Below, piece by piece: positions 7,724 through 15,918 of a stretch of 64,000 nt of DNA (position 1 is the first letter of the stretch; the number at the start of each line of letters is the position of its first letter). The notes under the pieces are model-generated. The model did not search any database. It saw only the letters and a program-made list of their open reading frames with translations, and was not told the DNA's origin. Origin of the DNA: Thermosporothrix hazakensis. GTDB lineage: Bacteria; Chloroflexota; Ktedonobacteria; Ktedonobacterales; Ktedonobacteraceae. The stretch spans positions 62,001 to 126,000 of the forward strand of contig NZ_QKUF01000001.1 in the NCBI RefSeq assembly GCF_003253565.1, written 5' to 3'. The translations under genes and the position numbers were made by a program.

Positions 7724-9232
7724 ATGGTTGCTTCTTTACTGAAAAAATCATCAGGGAGGTTCGCTATCATTTACACACAGGTGAAAACAAAAACCGATAT
7801 CCGCTTTAACATGGCACCATCCGAGCGGCACAGATTGGAGAAGTTGCCCTGGCATGCCCCGCTGAGCGAGTGGGATAGTCAGGGTGTAGACCTGCTGATT
7901 ATTCGGCGGGGCGAGTCCCGGCACCCGGTCGTTTTTGTCGAGTGTCAGGGAATGCGCTATGCCATTAAGGAGACAACCCCTCATATGGCGGAGCGCGAAA
8001 TCCGCAACCTGCGCGAAATCGAGCGGAGAGGCATTCCAGCCCTCAGCCCGGTTGGAAGCGTGGCCGTTGCCGCACCACCAATTCCGATTGAGATTCCGGG
8101 GATCCCGGGCGCCAGAGACTATATCAAAGGGGATAGAGGCTATACTGTAACCCGTCTGGCCCCCCGCGTGATCCCGCATGTGCTGCTCTATCGCTTGCCA
8201 CTCAAAAAGCGCTCAAAACAGCGGATTCTTTCAGCGGTTGCTGTCCTTATGGTTGAGCTCCATGAGCACGGCATCTACTGGGGAGACCCTTCACTGGCGA
8301 ACGTCCTGATACGTATTGATGGTCGACGAATTCTCGCGATTCTATCCGATGCAGAGACAGCGGAACTGTTCCCCGATTCGGTCAATGACGAGCTGAGGGA
8401 GCAGGATTTAGCCCTGTTCGGGGAGTCTCTGGCCTGGCAGGCGGAAGATCTACGCCAGGCAAAAGGCTTGCCGGAAGACAAGAAAGTGCTGGATGACCGC
8501 GATTACCGCTACTTCGAGCGGCGCTATCGCTGGCTCCGGCGCGAACATGCCCGGATTACCCATAGCAAGGGCTTTGACACGCTGCTGCAAGCGCAACGCT
8601 TCTTGCGCACCCTCCATCGTTGGGGGTTTTCACTGGCCGAAGCGACGGAACGTGTTTTCAAGCGCTTCCAGGTAACAACCGTTCTGCCCGGCTGGTATCA
8701 GCGCAGATTGTATGAGCTGCTTCATATCTCGATGCCGCCTCTGTATGCACCGCGTCTCTATCAGATGATTCTGGGGCATCAGATTATGAGCAGCCAACGC
8801 GAGAAACGGCCCATCAGCATCGAAGAAGCTGCACGTGACTGGTACGAACGATATCACTTACCGACGATCCTTATGCTTCGCCGTAACCTGTCCAGTGATC
8901 AGGAACCGATGGATGCCTACTTTGACATCATGGATCATAAATGGAAGCTCAGCCAGAAAGCCGGCTATGAGGTTTCCATTGAAGATGCCATTCTTGATTG
9001 GTCAATGGAGGCCGCGGAGACAGGCGAGTTAGGCAAAGTTGACCCGGCAAAGATTGCTACATGGTGGCGCGAACGACAACCCGTTGCGAAGGCATTGGAG
9101 CCACCTCTGATTGAAAGTGAAGAGCTTGAACCTCTGCTCTCAACCGGGGAAAAGCCACTTGTACGACTCAACGAAGAACAGCTAGAACAGAAGCTCCCGG
9201 AAATCCTGGAAAAAGGGAAAAAGGCGCGCTAA
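7724..9232 (+). CDS. DUF4032 protein with kinase-like (RIO/LPS-kinase-type) domain
   Basis: A 502-aa protein. The N-terminal half has an atypical kinase core: YAIKETTPHMAEREI (ATP-lysine region), then HGIYWGDPSLANVL with putative catalytic D188 and N193, then LSDAET as the metal-binding aspartate. This layout matches DUF4032 proteins, which join a lipopolysaccharide-kinase-like domain to a C-terminal DUF4032 region. The substrate is not established. The start is uncertain: the ATG at 7724 sits 3 nt after AAAGGA and almost at the predicted transcription start. GGGAGG at 7754-7759 precedes in-frame ATC/ATT codons (7766/7769), and a GTG lies at 7781. Confidence 0.7.
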   Translation: MVASLLKKSSGRFAIIYTQVKTKTDIRFNMAPSERHRLEKLPWHAPLSEWDSQGVDLLIIRRGESRHPVVFVECQGMRYAIKETTPHMAEREIRNLREIERRGIPALSPVGSVAVAAPPIPIEIPGIPGARDYIKGDRGYTVTRLAPRVIPHVLLYRLPLKKRSKQRILSAVAVLMVELHEHGIYWGDPSLANVLIRIDGRRILAILSDAETAELFPDSVNDELREQDLALFGESLAWQAEDLRQAKGLPEDKKVLDDRDYRYFERRYRWLRREHARITHSKGFDTLLQAQRFLRTLHRWGFSLAEATERVFKRFQVTTVLPGWYQRRLYELLHISMPPLYAPRLYQMILGHQIMSSQREKRPISIEEAARDWYERYHLPTILMLRRNLSSDQEPMDAYFDIMDHKWKLSQKAGYEVSIEDAILDWSMEAAETGELGKVDPAKIATWWRERQPVAKALEPPLIESEELEPLLSTGEKPLVRLNEEQLEQKLPEILEKGKKAR

Positions 9233-9249
9233 TCGCCAGTTCAAAGGGA

Positions 9250-9283
9250 CAAAAAAGAGGGAAGGTTTCAAAAAGCCTTCCCT
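9250..9283 (-). terminator. Terminator of recA
   Basis: Eight-bp stem AGGGAAGG / CCTTCCCT (9258-9265 and 9276-9283), followed on the minus strand by CTTTTTT. It lies between the convergent DUF4032 and recA genes and has a T-run only in the recA direction. Confidence 0.75.
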
Positions 9284-9314
9284 CCATTTGTGTGCAGTCT
9301 GGTCGAAGGACCGC

Positions 9315-10451
9315 TTAGATCTCGCCCTCTTCTTCCAGAGTCAGCGGCTCTTCTTCCGGGGTCTCCATTACCTCGGTCGTCTCAACCCCATCCTCCTCGT
9401 TGTTACCGAAGATGGTCATATTGCTGCGGATCTGCTCCTCGAGCGCGGCAGCGACATCGGAATTCTGGCGCAGGAACTCTTTCGCGTTCTCGCGGCCCTG
9501 ACCCAGGCGGATATCACCGACGGTGAACCATGTACCGCTGCGTTTCACAAGACCCATCTCCAGACCGACATCAAGCAGGCCACCCTCACGAGAGATGCCC
9601 TCGCTGTACATAATGTCGAACTCTGCGGACTTGAACGGAGGCGCAACCTTGTTCTTCAGCACGCGCACGCGAGTGCGGTTACCAGTTACTTCCTGCCCCT
9701 GCTTGATTGAGTCGATACGGCGGATATCCAGACGCAGCGAGGCATAGAACTTCAGCGCTTTACCACCGGCAGTGGTTTCAGGGTTACCGAACATCACACC
9801 GATCTTATCGCGCAACTGGTTCGTAAAGATAACGGCGCAATTGGAATTGCTGATCGCCGCGGTCAGCTTACGAAGCGCCTGGCTCATCAGACGAGCCTGC
9901 AAGCCAACGTGGGAGTCACCCATCTCGCCCTCGATTTCCGCGCGTGGCACCAGTGCGGCAACCGAGTCGACCACAATCACATCAACGGCATTACTGCGTA
10001 CCAGCGAGTCCACAATTTCAAGCGCCTGCTCGCCGGTATCTGGCTGTGAAATGAGCAAGGTCTGTGTATCAACGCCACAGCGAGCCGCATACGTTCGGTC
10101 GAACGCATGCTCGGCATCAATAAAGGCCGCATAGCCACCGGCCTTCTGTGCGTTCGCAATGATATGCTGACAGAGCGTGGTTTTACCAGAAGACTCAGGA
10201 CCATAGATCTCGGTAATACGACCACGCGGCACACCACCAACGCCAATCGCAAGGTCAAGGGCAATAGAGCCGGTCGGGATCACATCTACATGGATCTTCG
10301 GGGCGTCACCCATCTTCATAATAGCGCCCTTACCAAAGCGGCGCTCTATCTGCTGCAAAGCCAGCTCTATAGCTTTCTCGCGCTCGGTTTTTCCAGCATC
10401 ACTCGCGGCGGCATTGCGATCAACAAGAGCTTTCTCTTTCTTACTACTCAT
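9315..10451 (-). CDS. recA: Recombinase RecA
   Basis: Homologous-recombination ATPase and SOS coprotease, 378 aa. The Walker A motif GPESSGKTT is at residues 84-92, followed by Walker B ([10 protein letters not shown]), [12 protein letters not shown] (L2 region) and a strongly acidic C-terminal tail. The ATG at 10451 was chosen because GGAGG lies just upstream. The extra Met five codons earlier has no ribosome binding site. It is monocistronic, with its own promoter about 200 nt upstream and a terminator at the 3' end. Confidence 0.97.
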   Translation of the reverse strand: MSSKKEKALVDRNAAASDAGKTEREKAIELALQQIERRFGKGAIMKMGDAPKIHVDVIPTGSIALDLAIGVGGVPRGRITEIYGPESSGKTTLCQHIIANAQKAGGYAAFIDAEHAFDRTYAARCGVDTQTLLISQPDTGEQALEIVDSLVRSNAVDVIVVDSVAALVPRAEIEGEMGDSHVGLQARLMSQALRKLTAAISNSNCAVIFTNQLRDKIGVMFGNPETTAGGKALKFYASLRLDIRRIDSIKQGQEVTGNRTRVRVLKNKVAPPFKSAEFDIMYSEGISREGGLLDVGLEMGLVKRSGTWFTVGDIRLGQGRENAKEFLRQNSDVAAALEEQIRSNMTIFGNNEEDGVETTEVMETPEEEPLTLEEEGEI

Positions 10452-10781
10452 CAGCTTCCTCCGCACAGAGGCAAAAAAAGATCCCCTGCACGCCTCCTTT
10501 TTTCAATTCAAAACTGTATACAGCGCAATCTTCAGATCGTTTTTCGTCCTCAGATAGATTTCCTCTGGTTACTTCTTTGGCAAGGGAACAAAAGTGGAAA
10601 TAGCAGCCACTCACAACAACGAACTATTTCCGGGAAAGTAGAACAAGAGTACCATAATAAGGGCAAAGTGTCAAGAAATGATGCCTTCTGTACTCTTATA
10701 ATACATGAAAAAACAAGACCTGCCCGCTGGATGCCGGGACCTCAGAAGCAAAAACCGTGGAAAAAAAGAAAGGCGACAGAA
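10452..10781. other. recA leader and promoter region
   Basis: No gene seen. It holds the ~190-nt recA leader, the recA promoter with a LexA-like box (10641-10674) and the recR terminator hairpin (10759-10798). I see no clear function for the long leader. Confidence 0.5.
10641..10674 (-). promoter_or_regulatory. recA promoter overlapped by a LexA-like box
   Basis: On the minus strand: TTGACA (10669-10674), 17-nt spacer, TACTCT (10646-10651). Overlapping the -10 is GTACTCTTGTTC (10641-10652), which matches the Gram-positive/Chloroflexota LexA (Cheo-type) half-sites GAAC-N4-GTTC at 7 of 8 positions. A LexA dimer here would block the -10. The promoter is better supported than the operator. Confidence 0.5.
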
Positions 10782-10798
10782 TCAGAGTTCACGTCGCC
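10759..10798 (-). terminator. Terminator overlapping the 3' end of recR
   Basis: Stem GGCGAC / GTCGCC (10772-10777 and 10793-10798), followed on the minus strand by TTTCTTTTTTT. The upstream arm lies in the last codons of recR. Confidence 0.7.
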
Positions 10799-11393
10799 CT
10801 TCAATCGCACGTCCTAACGTGTCTTCGTCAGCGTATTCAAGCGAGCTGCCCATTGAGAGGCCCCTTGCCAGTGTAGTAATGCGCACCTCGGGAACACTCA
10901 ACTCGGTTTTAATACATCGTTCAATGGCACGTGCAGTATAATCACCCTCGAAGCCGGGGTTTGTAGCAAAAATCACCTCACGGATAGTTCCCCGTTCCAG
11001 GCGGCGCAAGAGTTCATCCATACGAATCTCTTTCCGCCCGATCCCATTCATCGGGGAGAGCGCCCCATGCAGCACATGGTACAGGCCCTTGTAGGCTCCC
11101 GTTTTCTCCAGCGCAAGCACATCCATCGGTTCTTCAACCACACAGATGGTATCCTGCTCCCGCGCGGGATTACTACAGATGGGACAGGGGTCTTTCTCCG
11201 TGATATTAAAACAGCGAGAACAATAGATAATGCTCTCTTTTACGCGCATGATCGCTTCAGCCAGACGACGCGCCTGATCGGTCGGGCAACGCAACACGTG
11301 GAAGGTGAGGCGCTGCGCCGTTTTCACGCCGATACCCGGCAGCTTCGCAAACTCCTCAACCAGCGCTGCGACTGGTGGTGCAATATCGCTCAT
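10782..11393 (-). CDS. recR: Recombination mediator RecR
   Basis: RecFOR-pathway clamp-loading protein, 203 aa, the normal length. It has a helix-hairpin-helix (LPGIGVKTAQRL), a four-cysteine zinc finger (YCSRCFNI ... CPICSN), then a Toprim domain (ICVVEEPMDVLALEKTG, NPGFEGDYTA). The ATG at 11393 aligns with the family start. The frame runs on to 11438 without homology. It lies at the end of the dnaX-ybaB-recR unit, separated from ybaB by 253 nt containing a large inverted repeat. Confidence 0.95.
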   Translation of the reverse strand: MSDIAPPVAALVEEFAKLPGIGVKTAQRLTFHVLRCPTDQARRLAEAIMRVKESIIYCSRCFNITEKDPCPICSNPAREQDTICVVEEPMDVLALEKTGAYKGLYHVLHGALSPMNGIGRKEIRMDELLRRLERGTIREVIFATNPGFEGDYTARAIERCIKTELSVPEVRITTLARGLSMGSSLEYADEDTLGRAIEGRREL

Positions 11394-11538
11394 CAGTTCG
11401 TTTCTTCCATCCTCGACGCTCGCGTACGAGCGCCGCAACGATCTTTATGAGTTCGTCTTCTGTTGTTTGTCTCCTTCAGCAGCCCGTGGGCGCTGCTCCA
11501 AAACCCGCCCTCGTCAAGCAGAGAGCACAGGCTTCAGT

Positions 11539-11608
11539 ATGGAGGTTTCGCAGTGCACCATAACAACGCGTGCTTCGCATGCAAGCGGCGCCACCCCAAA
11601 ACCTCCAT
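11539..11608. repeat. 70-bp inverted repeat between ybaB and recR
   Basis: Perfect 10-bp arms ATGGAGGTTT (11539-11548) and AAACCTCCAT (11599-11608), with an inner GCGTGC-TTC-GCATGC hairpin. The left arm directly follows AGCACAGGCTTCAGTATGG (11524-11542), which recurs with one mismatch at 30840-30858. Confidence 0.5.
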
Positions 11609-11646
11609 TCCCTGCTTCATCGGGATTGAAGAACAGTTATGAAGCG

Positions 11647-11943
11647 TTAGAACAGGCCGGGAATCTTGATGCCGCCCGTCGCGCTCGAAACAAGGCGCTG
11701 CTGTGCTTCCGTCACGCGATCAAAGGCATCTTTTGCTGCGGCCTTGACCATGACCTCCAGCTCCTCGATGTCTTCGGGTGAGAACGCTTCGGGGTCAATC
11801 TTCACCGCCGTGATCTCATATTTTCCGCTCATCGTAATGGTGACAGCGCCACCGCCAGCAGTTCCGGTAAACTGGCTGTTCTCCAGCTCTTCCTGCATCT
11901 TCACCAGCTTCTGCTGCATTTTCTGGATCTCACGCATGTTCAT
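11647..11943 (-). CDS. ybaB: YbaB/EbfC family nucleoid-associated protein
   Basis: Small DNA-binding protein of 98 aa, usually found between dnaX and recR as here. The sequence shows the amphipathic N-terminal helix (REIQKMQQKLVKMQEELE) and the conserved glycine-rich strand. The start is the ATG at 11943, served by AAGGAG overlapping the dnaX stop. A GTG four codons upstream would sit directly on that ribosome binding site. The gap to dnaX is 15 nt, so translation is coupled. Confidence 0.93.
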   Translation of the reverse strand: MNMREIQKMQQKLVKMQEELENSQFTGTAGGGAVTITMSGKYEITAVKIDPEAFSPEDIEELEVMVKAAAKDAFDRVTEAQQRLVSSATGGIKIPGLF

Positions 11944-11958
11944 AGGACCAAACACTCC

Positions 11959-14046
11959 TTATTTCAGATAGATATCTTTGATTTCAGCCTTAAATATTCG
12001 TACTACCTCTCGCACAACGGGATCCTCTTTCGCTTTGCGTTCCACCTGTTCTCTGCGCGTTTCAGAAGGTGCAGCAGTTGGTGGCTGCGATACGGGTTGG
12101 CGGCGCTCCTCCGTACTCGTGAGGGCAGCACTCTTGAGAGCATTGGTACCGTTTGTACTCTCCTGAGTACTATTCTCTCTCACACTCCCATTTCTGGCAA
12201 GAGGTTCCTGAACGGGGGGCGGCTGCACAGCCGTTGGTGTCGCCTGAAAAACAGCCAGCGCCTCCGCCAGATCAATTGGCCCATTTCTTCCTGACGAGCC
12301 ATTCTGCTGCTGAGTGGGCGGCTGAGGCGCGGGACGCTCCGGCTGTGGGATACTGTTTCTGCTGCGGTTGCCGGGTCGCCAATCCTGATCGGGTGGCAAC
12401 ACACGCAAGCGGCACTTCTGCGGCAACTCTATTTCTAATGCCCACTCAATCAGTTGCTTATCTTTATCTTTTAGATTCGTATAGAAGAACGTTTGGGTCG
12501 CTTTGATGACCAACAACGGCACATCGGCTGTCGGCTCGATTCCGAGCAGGGTAAAGTATCTCAGGAAGGCCGACACGCGGGCGCCATCTCGTTGTGGCTG
12601 TGAGCGCACACGCCGGATAACCAGCTCCCATTTCTCTTTGACCTCATCCAGCGTTATCAGCGGCTCAGCACTCTCTTCAGCGACGGGAGGCGTTTCTTCC
12701 TGCTGGACAGGAGGCTCTTCCGGCGCGGGTGGCTCTGGCTGGATGGGAGGAGGAATATTAATCCCTGTCGCGGCGCGAATTGAGGCCTGTTTCCGTTCGA
12801 CAGGCTGGCTCGGCTGTGACAGATCTGGTGGTGTGACAGGACGTGGCGCGGGCTGACTCGGCTGTGGTGCGACAGGGCGTAGCGCAGGTTGGCTTGCCTG
12901 TGGCGCAACAGGGCGTGATGCAGGCTGCGGTACAAGCGCTTCACCGGCCTGAGCACGGCGATGCAGCTCGATACAGGCCAGCAAGGCAAGCTCAATCCCG
13001 AGTTGCGGCGTTCCCTGGTTCTTCTGAATCAAGTCATTCTGGGCAAAGATCCGCGAGCACTCCATCAGCTCTTCGAGCGTGAACTGCTGCACCGCCGCCT
13101 GAATATCACGAATCTCATCCTCGGTGCTATCCATAATCTCAGCGATGTTCGCCCCGGCCTTACAGAGCATCATCGCCCGCCAGAGCTCAGCAATCTGGCC
13201 GTTAATCTGGCGTAGATCGGCCCCGGCCTCGACCAGCTCATGCACCTGATGGAGCGCCGCCGAGCTATCAAGCTGTGCCACGTACTGAATAAACTTCTGA
13301 ATCGCACGCGGATCGGCGACACCAAGCATTGCCTGCACCTGATCCAGCGTGATCGACTCTCCACTATACGCGATTGCCTGATCGAGCAGGCTCAAGGCAT
13401 CGCGCATACCACCAGAGGCGGCACGAGCCAGTAATTCAGCGGCTCCGCGCTCAAGCTGGACTTTCTCCTGTTCCGCAACAAAGCACAGATGCTCAACAAT
13501 CTGGCGCGTGGTGATCCGCTTGAAGTCGTAGCGCTGACAGCGAGACAGGACCGTCGGTAACATCTTATGCACATCAGTTGTCGCCATCACAAAAATAGCG
13601 TGGGGGGGCGGCTCTTCCAGCGTCTTGAGCAGGGCATTAAAGGCCTCGGTGGTCAGCATGTGCGCCTCGTCAAGGATGTAGACTTTATAGCGACCACTAG
13701 AGGGCGGCACCATCACCTTTTCACGGAGCTCACGAATGCTATCGATACCACGATTGGAGGCAGCGTCGATCTCAACAACGTTGAAAGAGCTCCCATCAGC
13801 GATCTCGCGGCAGAGTTGACATTCATTGCAGGGCTCGCCATTGACAGGAGAGAGACAGTTCACGGTTTTCGCGAGCAAGCGTGCGGTACTTGTTTTTCCG
13901 GTTCCACGCGGACCGGTGAAGAGATAGGCGTGGGTTAATTTGCCAGCTTTGAGGGCATTCTTGAGTGTGCGAACAACGGCCTCCTGACCGACGAGTTCGG
14001 AGAAGGTTTGAGAACGCCACTTACGGTAGAGAGATTGTGAGGCCAT
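11959..14046 (-). CDS. dnaX: DNA polymerase III subunit gamma/tau
   Basis: Clamp-loader ATPase of 695 aa. It has Walker A GPRGTGKT at residues 45-52, a zinc site (C64, C73, C76, C79), Walker B (VYILDEAHML) and sensor 1 (TTDVHKMLPTVLSRCQ). The oligomerisation domain III follows, then a long Pro/Gln-rich repetitive linker (copies of ALRPVAPQPSQPA-like units near residues 375-420) and a C-terminal region with a further Pro/Gln-rich stretch. I looked for a slippery heptamer to make a short gamma form and saw none. The ATG at 14046 has GGGAG upstream. The SRP RNA gene lies ~100 nt upstream. Confidence 0.95.
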   Translation of the reverse strand: MASQSLYRKWRSQTFSELVGQEAVVRTLKNALKAGKLTHAYLFTGPRGTGKTSTARLLAKTVNCLSPVNGEPCNECQLCREIADGSSFNVVEIDAASNRGIDSIRELREKVMVPPSSGRYKVYILDEAHMLTTEAFNALLKTLEEPPPHAIFVMATTDVHKMLPTVLSRCQRYDFKRITTRQIVEHLCFVAEQEKVQLERGAAELLARAASGGMRDALSLLDQAIAYSGESITLDQVQAMLGVADPRAIQKFIQYVAQLDSSAALHQVHELVEAGADLRQINGQIAELWRAMMLCKAGANIAEIMDSTEDEIRDIQAAVQQFTLEELMECSRIFAQNDLIQKNQGTPQLGIELALLACIELHRRAQAGEALVPQPASRPVAPQASQPALRPVAPQPSQPAPRPVTPPDLSQPSQPVERKQASIRAATGINIPPPIQPEPPAPEEPPVQQEETPPVAEESAEPLITLDEVKEKWELVIRRVRSQPQRDGARVSAFLRYFTLLGIEPTADVPLLVIKATQTFFYTNLKDKDKQLIEWALEIELPQKCRLRVLPPDQDWRPGNRSRNSIPQPERPAPQPPTQQQNGSSGRNGPIDLAEALAVFQATPTAVQPPPVQEPLARNGSVRENSTQESTNGTNALKSAALTSTEERRQPVSQPPTAAPSETRREQVERKAKEDPVVREVVRIFKAEIKDIYLK

Positions 14047-14146
14047 AGTACAACTCCCGCCTGTAGTTTCCTCGATACGGCCAAGAAGCGGCCTCCAGAA
14101 TCAGAAGAAAAAAAGTGTTTCGGACATAGAAAACCGATTTTCACCA

Positions 14147-14280
14147 GCACCTACCAGTCAGCGTAATCAGGCTCCCCTGCGACACCCAGAGAGGCCCACT
14201 TACCGTTGCTTCCTCACGGACCTGGCGGGGTTCGCGAACATCTGCCGCGCAGGACCCAATTACGCAGACCGACAGGCACG
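14147..14280 (-). ncRNA. ffs: Bacterial SRP RNA (small type)
   Basis: The minus strand at 14203-14227 reads CCAGGTCCGTGAGGAAGCAA, matching the hallmark SRP loop that binds Ffh. Flanking arms pair to form the long SRP hairpin: GTGCCTGTCGGTCTGCGTAA (near 14279-14260) with the segment ending GACTGGTAGGTGC near 14147, using several G-U pairs, and CCTGCG with CGCAGG. Ends are estimated from this helix. SRP RNA directly upstream of dnaX is a common bacterial arrangement. A 72-codon open frame over it is a chance overlap. Confidence 0.85.
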
Positions 14281-14330
14281 GGAGAAAACCGGCCTGCCCC
14301 ATTGCTTTATCTCCTTTACGGGACGTGTGT

Positions 14331-14359
14331 ATTGTACCCTTCCTTGACCAGTTTGTCAA
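14331..14359 (-). promoter_or_regulatory. Promoter of the SRP RNA / dnaX unit
   Basis: On the minus strand: TTGACA (14354-14359), 17-nt spacer, TACAAT (14331-14336). Near-consensus sigma70 promoter reading into the SRP RNA. Confidence 0.8.
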
Positions 14360-14873
14360 TCACTTTTTGGGGCTTTTTTCCTGGAATTTTTTCCGTTTGG
14401 AATTTCTTTTCCAGTTCAGACGGACAAAAAACAGGGAAGAGCGCTCTTCCCTGTCCGATGAGTAGAAAACAAGTGAGAGTCAGAAAGCAATCTCCCGCCT
14501 TCGGGATCTCATGGGCAGTGGAACCAGACATCATCCGAAGCGGTTCCGGCATCAGGACAAGAGCTATTCGCCCGCCGGAAAGCGCATCCCGCTCAACCTG
14601 ATAAAGCATATGTACTACACGTTATGCGCACCCATACAGACTCAAAAGATGCGCGCTCAGTCCCGGCTCTCCGACCTTTTCAGTGAAGTGTGTAATCCAG
14701 TATACACCGCAAGACTTTCTCCTGAATTACCCACAGACAAACCCACACACATAGTGGATTTCATAGCAATTCTAGCGGGAATACTGTACAGAACGGGAGT
14801 GAAACGCCGGTTCTCTCCGCTTTTTTTGGCTACAAAATCCCTGCCCGTCTGCTTCTCTTACATAAGAGTTCCG
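14360..14873. other. 514-nt stretch with no recognised gene
   Basis: I find no protein gene with a start signal. It holds a perfect palindrome/terminator for the minus strand (14431-14454) and a weaker hairpin followed by seven T on the plus strand (14793-14828). These suggest that one or two small transcripts end here. I could not match the intervening sequence to tmRNA, RNase P RNA, 6S RNA or a tRNA. Confidence 0.4.
14425..14454 (-). terminator. Perfect-palindrome terminator without an assigned gene
   Basis: ACAGGGAAGAGC / GCTCTTCCCTGT (14431-14454) is a perfect 24-nt palindrome, followed on the minus strand by TTTTTTG. The nearest annotated minus-strand gene ends 420 nt upstream at 14874. 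Confidence 0.65.
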
Positions 14874-15725
14874 CTATGGATGAAAGTTGCACTCGCAAGC
14901 ATCAACTATCGGACGATAGCCAATCTTCTGGTAGATGCTGTTTGATACGGGGTTCGCCAGATCGGTATACAGACAACACATAGACCAACCACTATCCAGC
15001 AAGTGCTGACTCAAGGCGGCAACACAGCGCGAAGCATAGCCATGACCGCGCTCTTCAGGCGGCGTATAGACCATTCCGATTGTGATAGTTTGCTTGAGTG
15101 GACGGGTTTTCAGCGCTGTCGAAACCGGTCGGCCATCGGGCAACACCCAGAGGAAGACATCTCCCGCCCTGATGCGTTTCAAGGCCATCTGAACAAATCC
15201 CTCCTCACCACGCGGATCATCCGGTAGTGCTTCCCGATGGAAGGCCCCGGCCCACTGCGCCAGTAGCGGGCCATCTTTCTCCGTTGCCTGCCGCAAGGCT
15301 CCCGGTCCCGGAGATGGTGGAATGACCTCCGTCAGCCCAAAGAGCCGCTCTCGCATCCCGATCTCATATCCCCGACCGGTAAGCCGCTTCCAGCTTTCCG
15401 AGAAGGCCAGCGCAAGCGTGCTCTCCGCGACCACACCCGGAACCGTCCAACCGTGCGCCAGCAGATCGCGAATGATGAGCTCATGAGCCTCGATGTTCTC
15501 TGGCTGCTCGCTGGATAAGATGATACGAAATGGCGGCGTCATACAGGCAGCCAGGATCAGGCCCTGCTCATCCTCGACCGAGGCAAGATACACCCTGTCT
15601 GCAAAGTCCTGAAACCGCTGGCTGATCCCGAGGATCAGGCTATTCAAGACCTCTTTTCGCTCAAGCACCGGGACCACCTGCTCCAGAAAATCGTGCGCCC
15701 GAGGATACACATGAAGTAGTGCCAT
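14874..15725 (-). CDS. GNAT-family N-acetyltransferase (two-domain)
   Basis: A 283-aa protein. The C-terminal ~140 residues form a GNAT domain with VYTPPEERGHGYASRCV as the acetyl-CoA loop and NPVSNSIYQKIGYRPI as the closing motif. The N-terminal half (to about residue 125) is probably a second, degenerate GNAT-like lobe, as in other ~280-aa members. The ATG at 15725 has a GAAGGGG/AAG-rich upstream region. Substrate unknown; no functional neighbour. Confidence 0.82.
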   Translation of the reverse strand: MALLHVYPRAHDFLEQVVPVLERKEVLNSLILGISQRFQDFADRVYLASVEDEQGLILAACMTPPFRIILSSEQPENIEAHELIIRDLLAHGWTVPGVVAESTLALAFSESWKRLTGRGYEIGMRERLFGLTEVIPPSPGPGALRQATEKDGPLLAQWAGAFHREALPDDPRGEEGFVQMALKRIRAGDVFLWVLPDGRPVSTALKTRPLKQTITIGMVYTPPEERGHGYASRCVAALSQHLLDSGWSMCCLYTDLANPVSNSIYQKIGYRPIVDACECNFHP

Positions 15726-15918
15726 CTTCTTACCCCTTCTGTTTTTCTTCCTTATCGTACTATATATACCACAACCAGTGACCCTTCAGAGCACTGGAAT
15801 GGCTTCACAACACCCATCGAAAGACAGCACAGCCAGATACATGGAGTTTCTCGCCCGACAGATATAATGAAGAGGAAGGGTCCATTTGCAGAAAAGGAGG
15901 GAGGTTGTTCCTGATATT

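Noticed and set aside
12700..12960. Frames on the plus strand inside dnaX (repetitive, Arg/Pro-rich)
   Set aside because: They are complementary shadows of the Pro/Gln-rich linker of DnaX.
11959..14046. Programmed frameshift in dnaX
   Set aside because: I saw no A-rich slippery heptamer with a following hairpin in the region where the gamma form would end.
14141..14359. 72-codon open frame on the minus strand
   Set aside because: It coincides with the SRP RNA, whose loop and helix explain the sequence. The protein has no recognisable features.
14316..14609. 97-codon frame on the minus strand
   Set aside because: It runs through the terminator palindrome, has no start signal, and the composition looks random.
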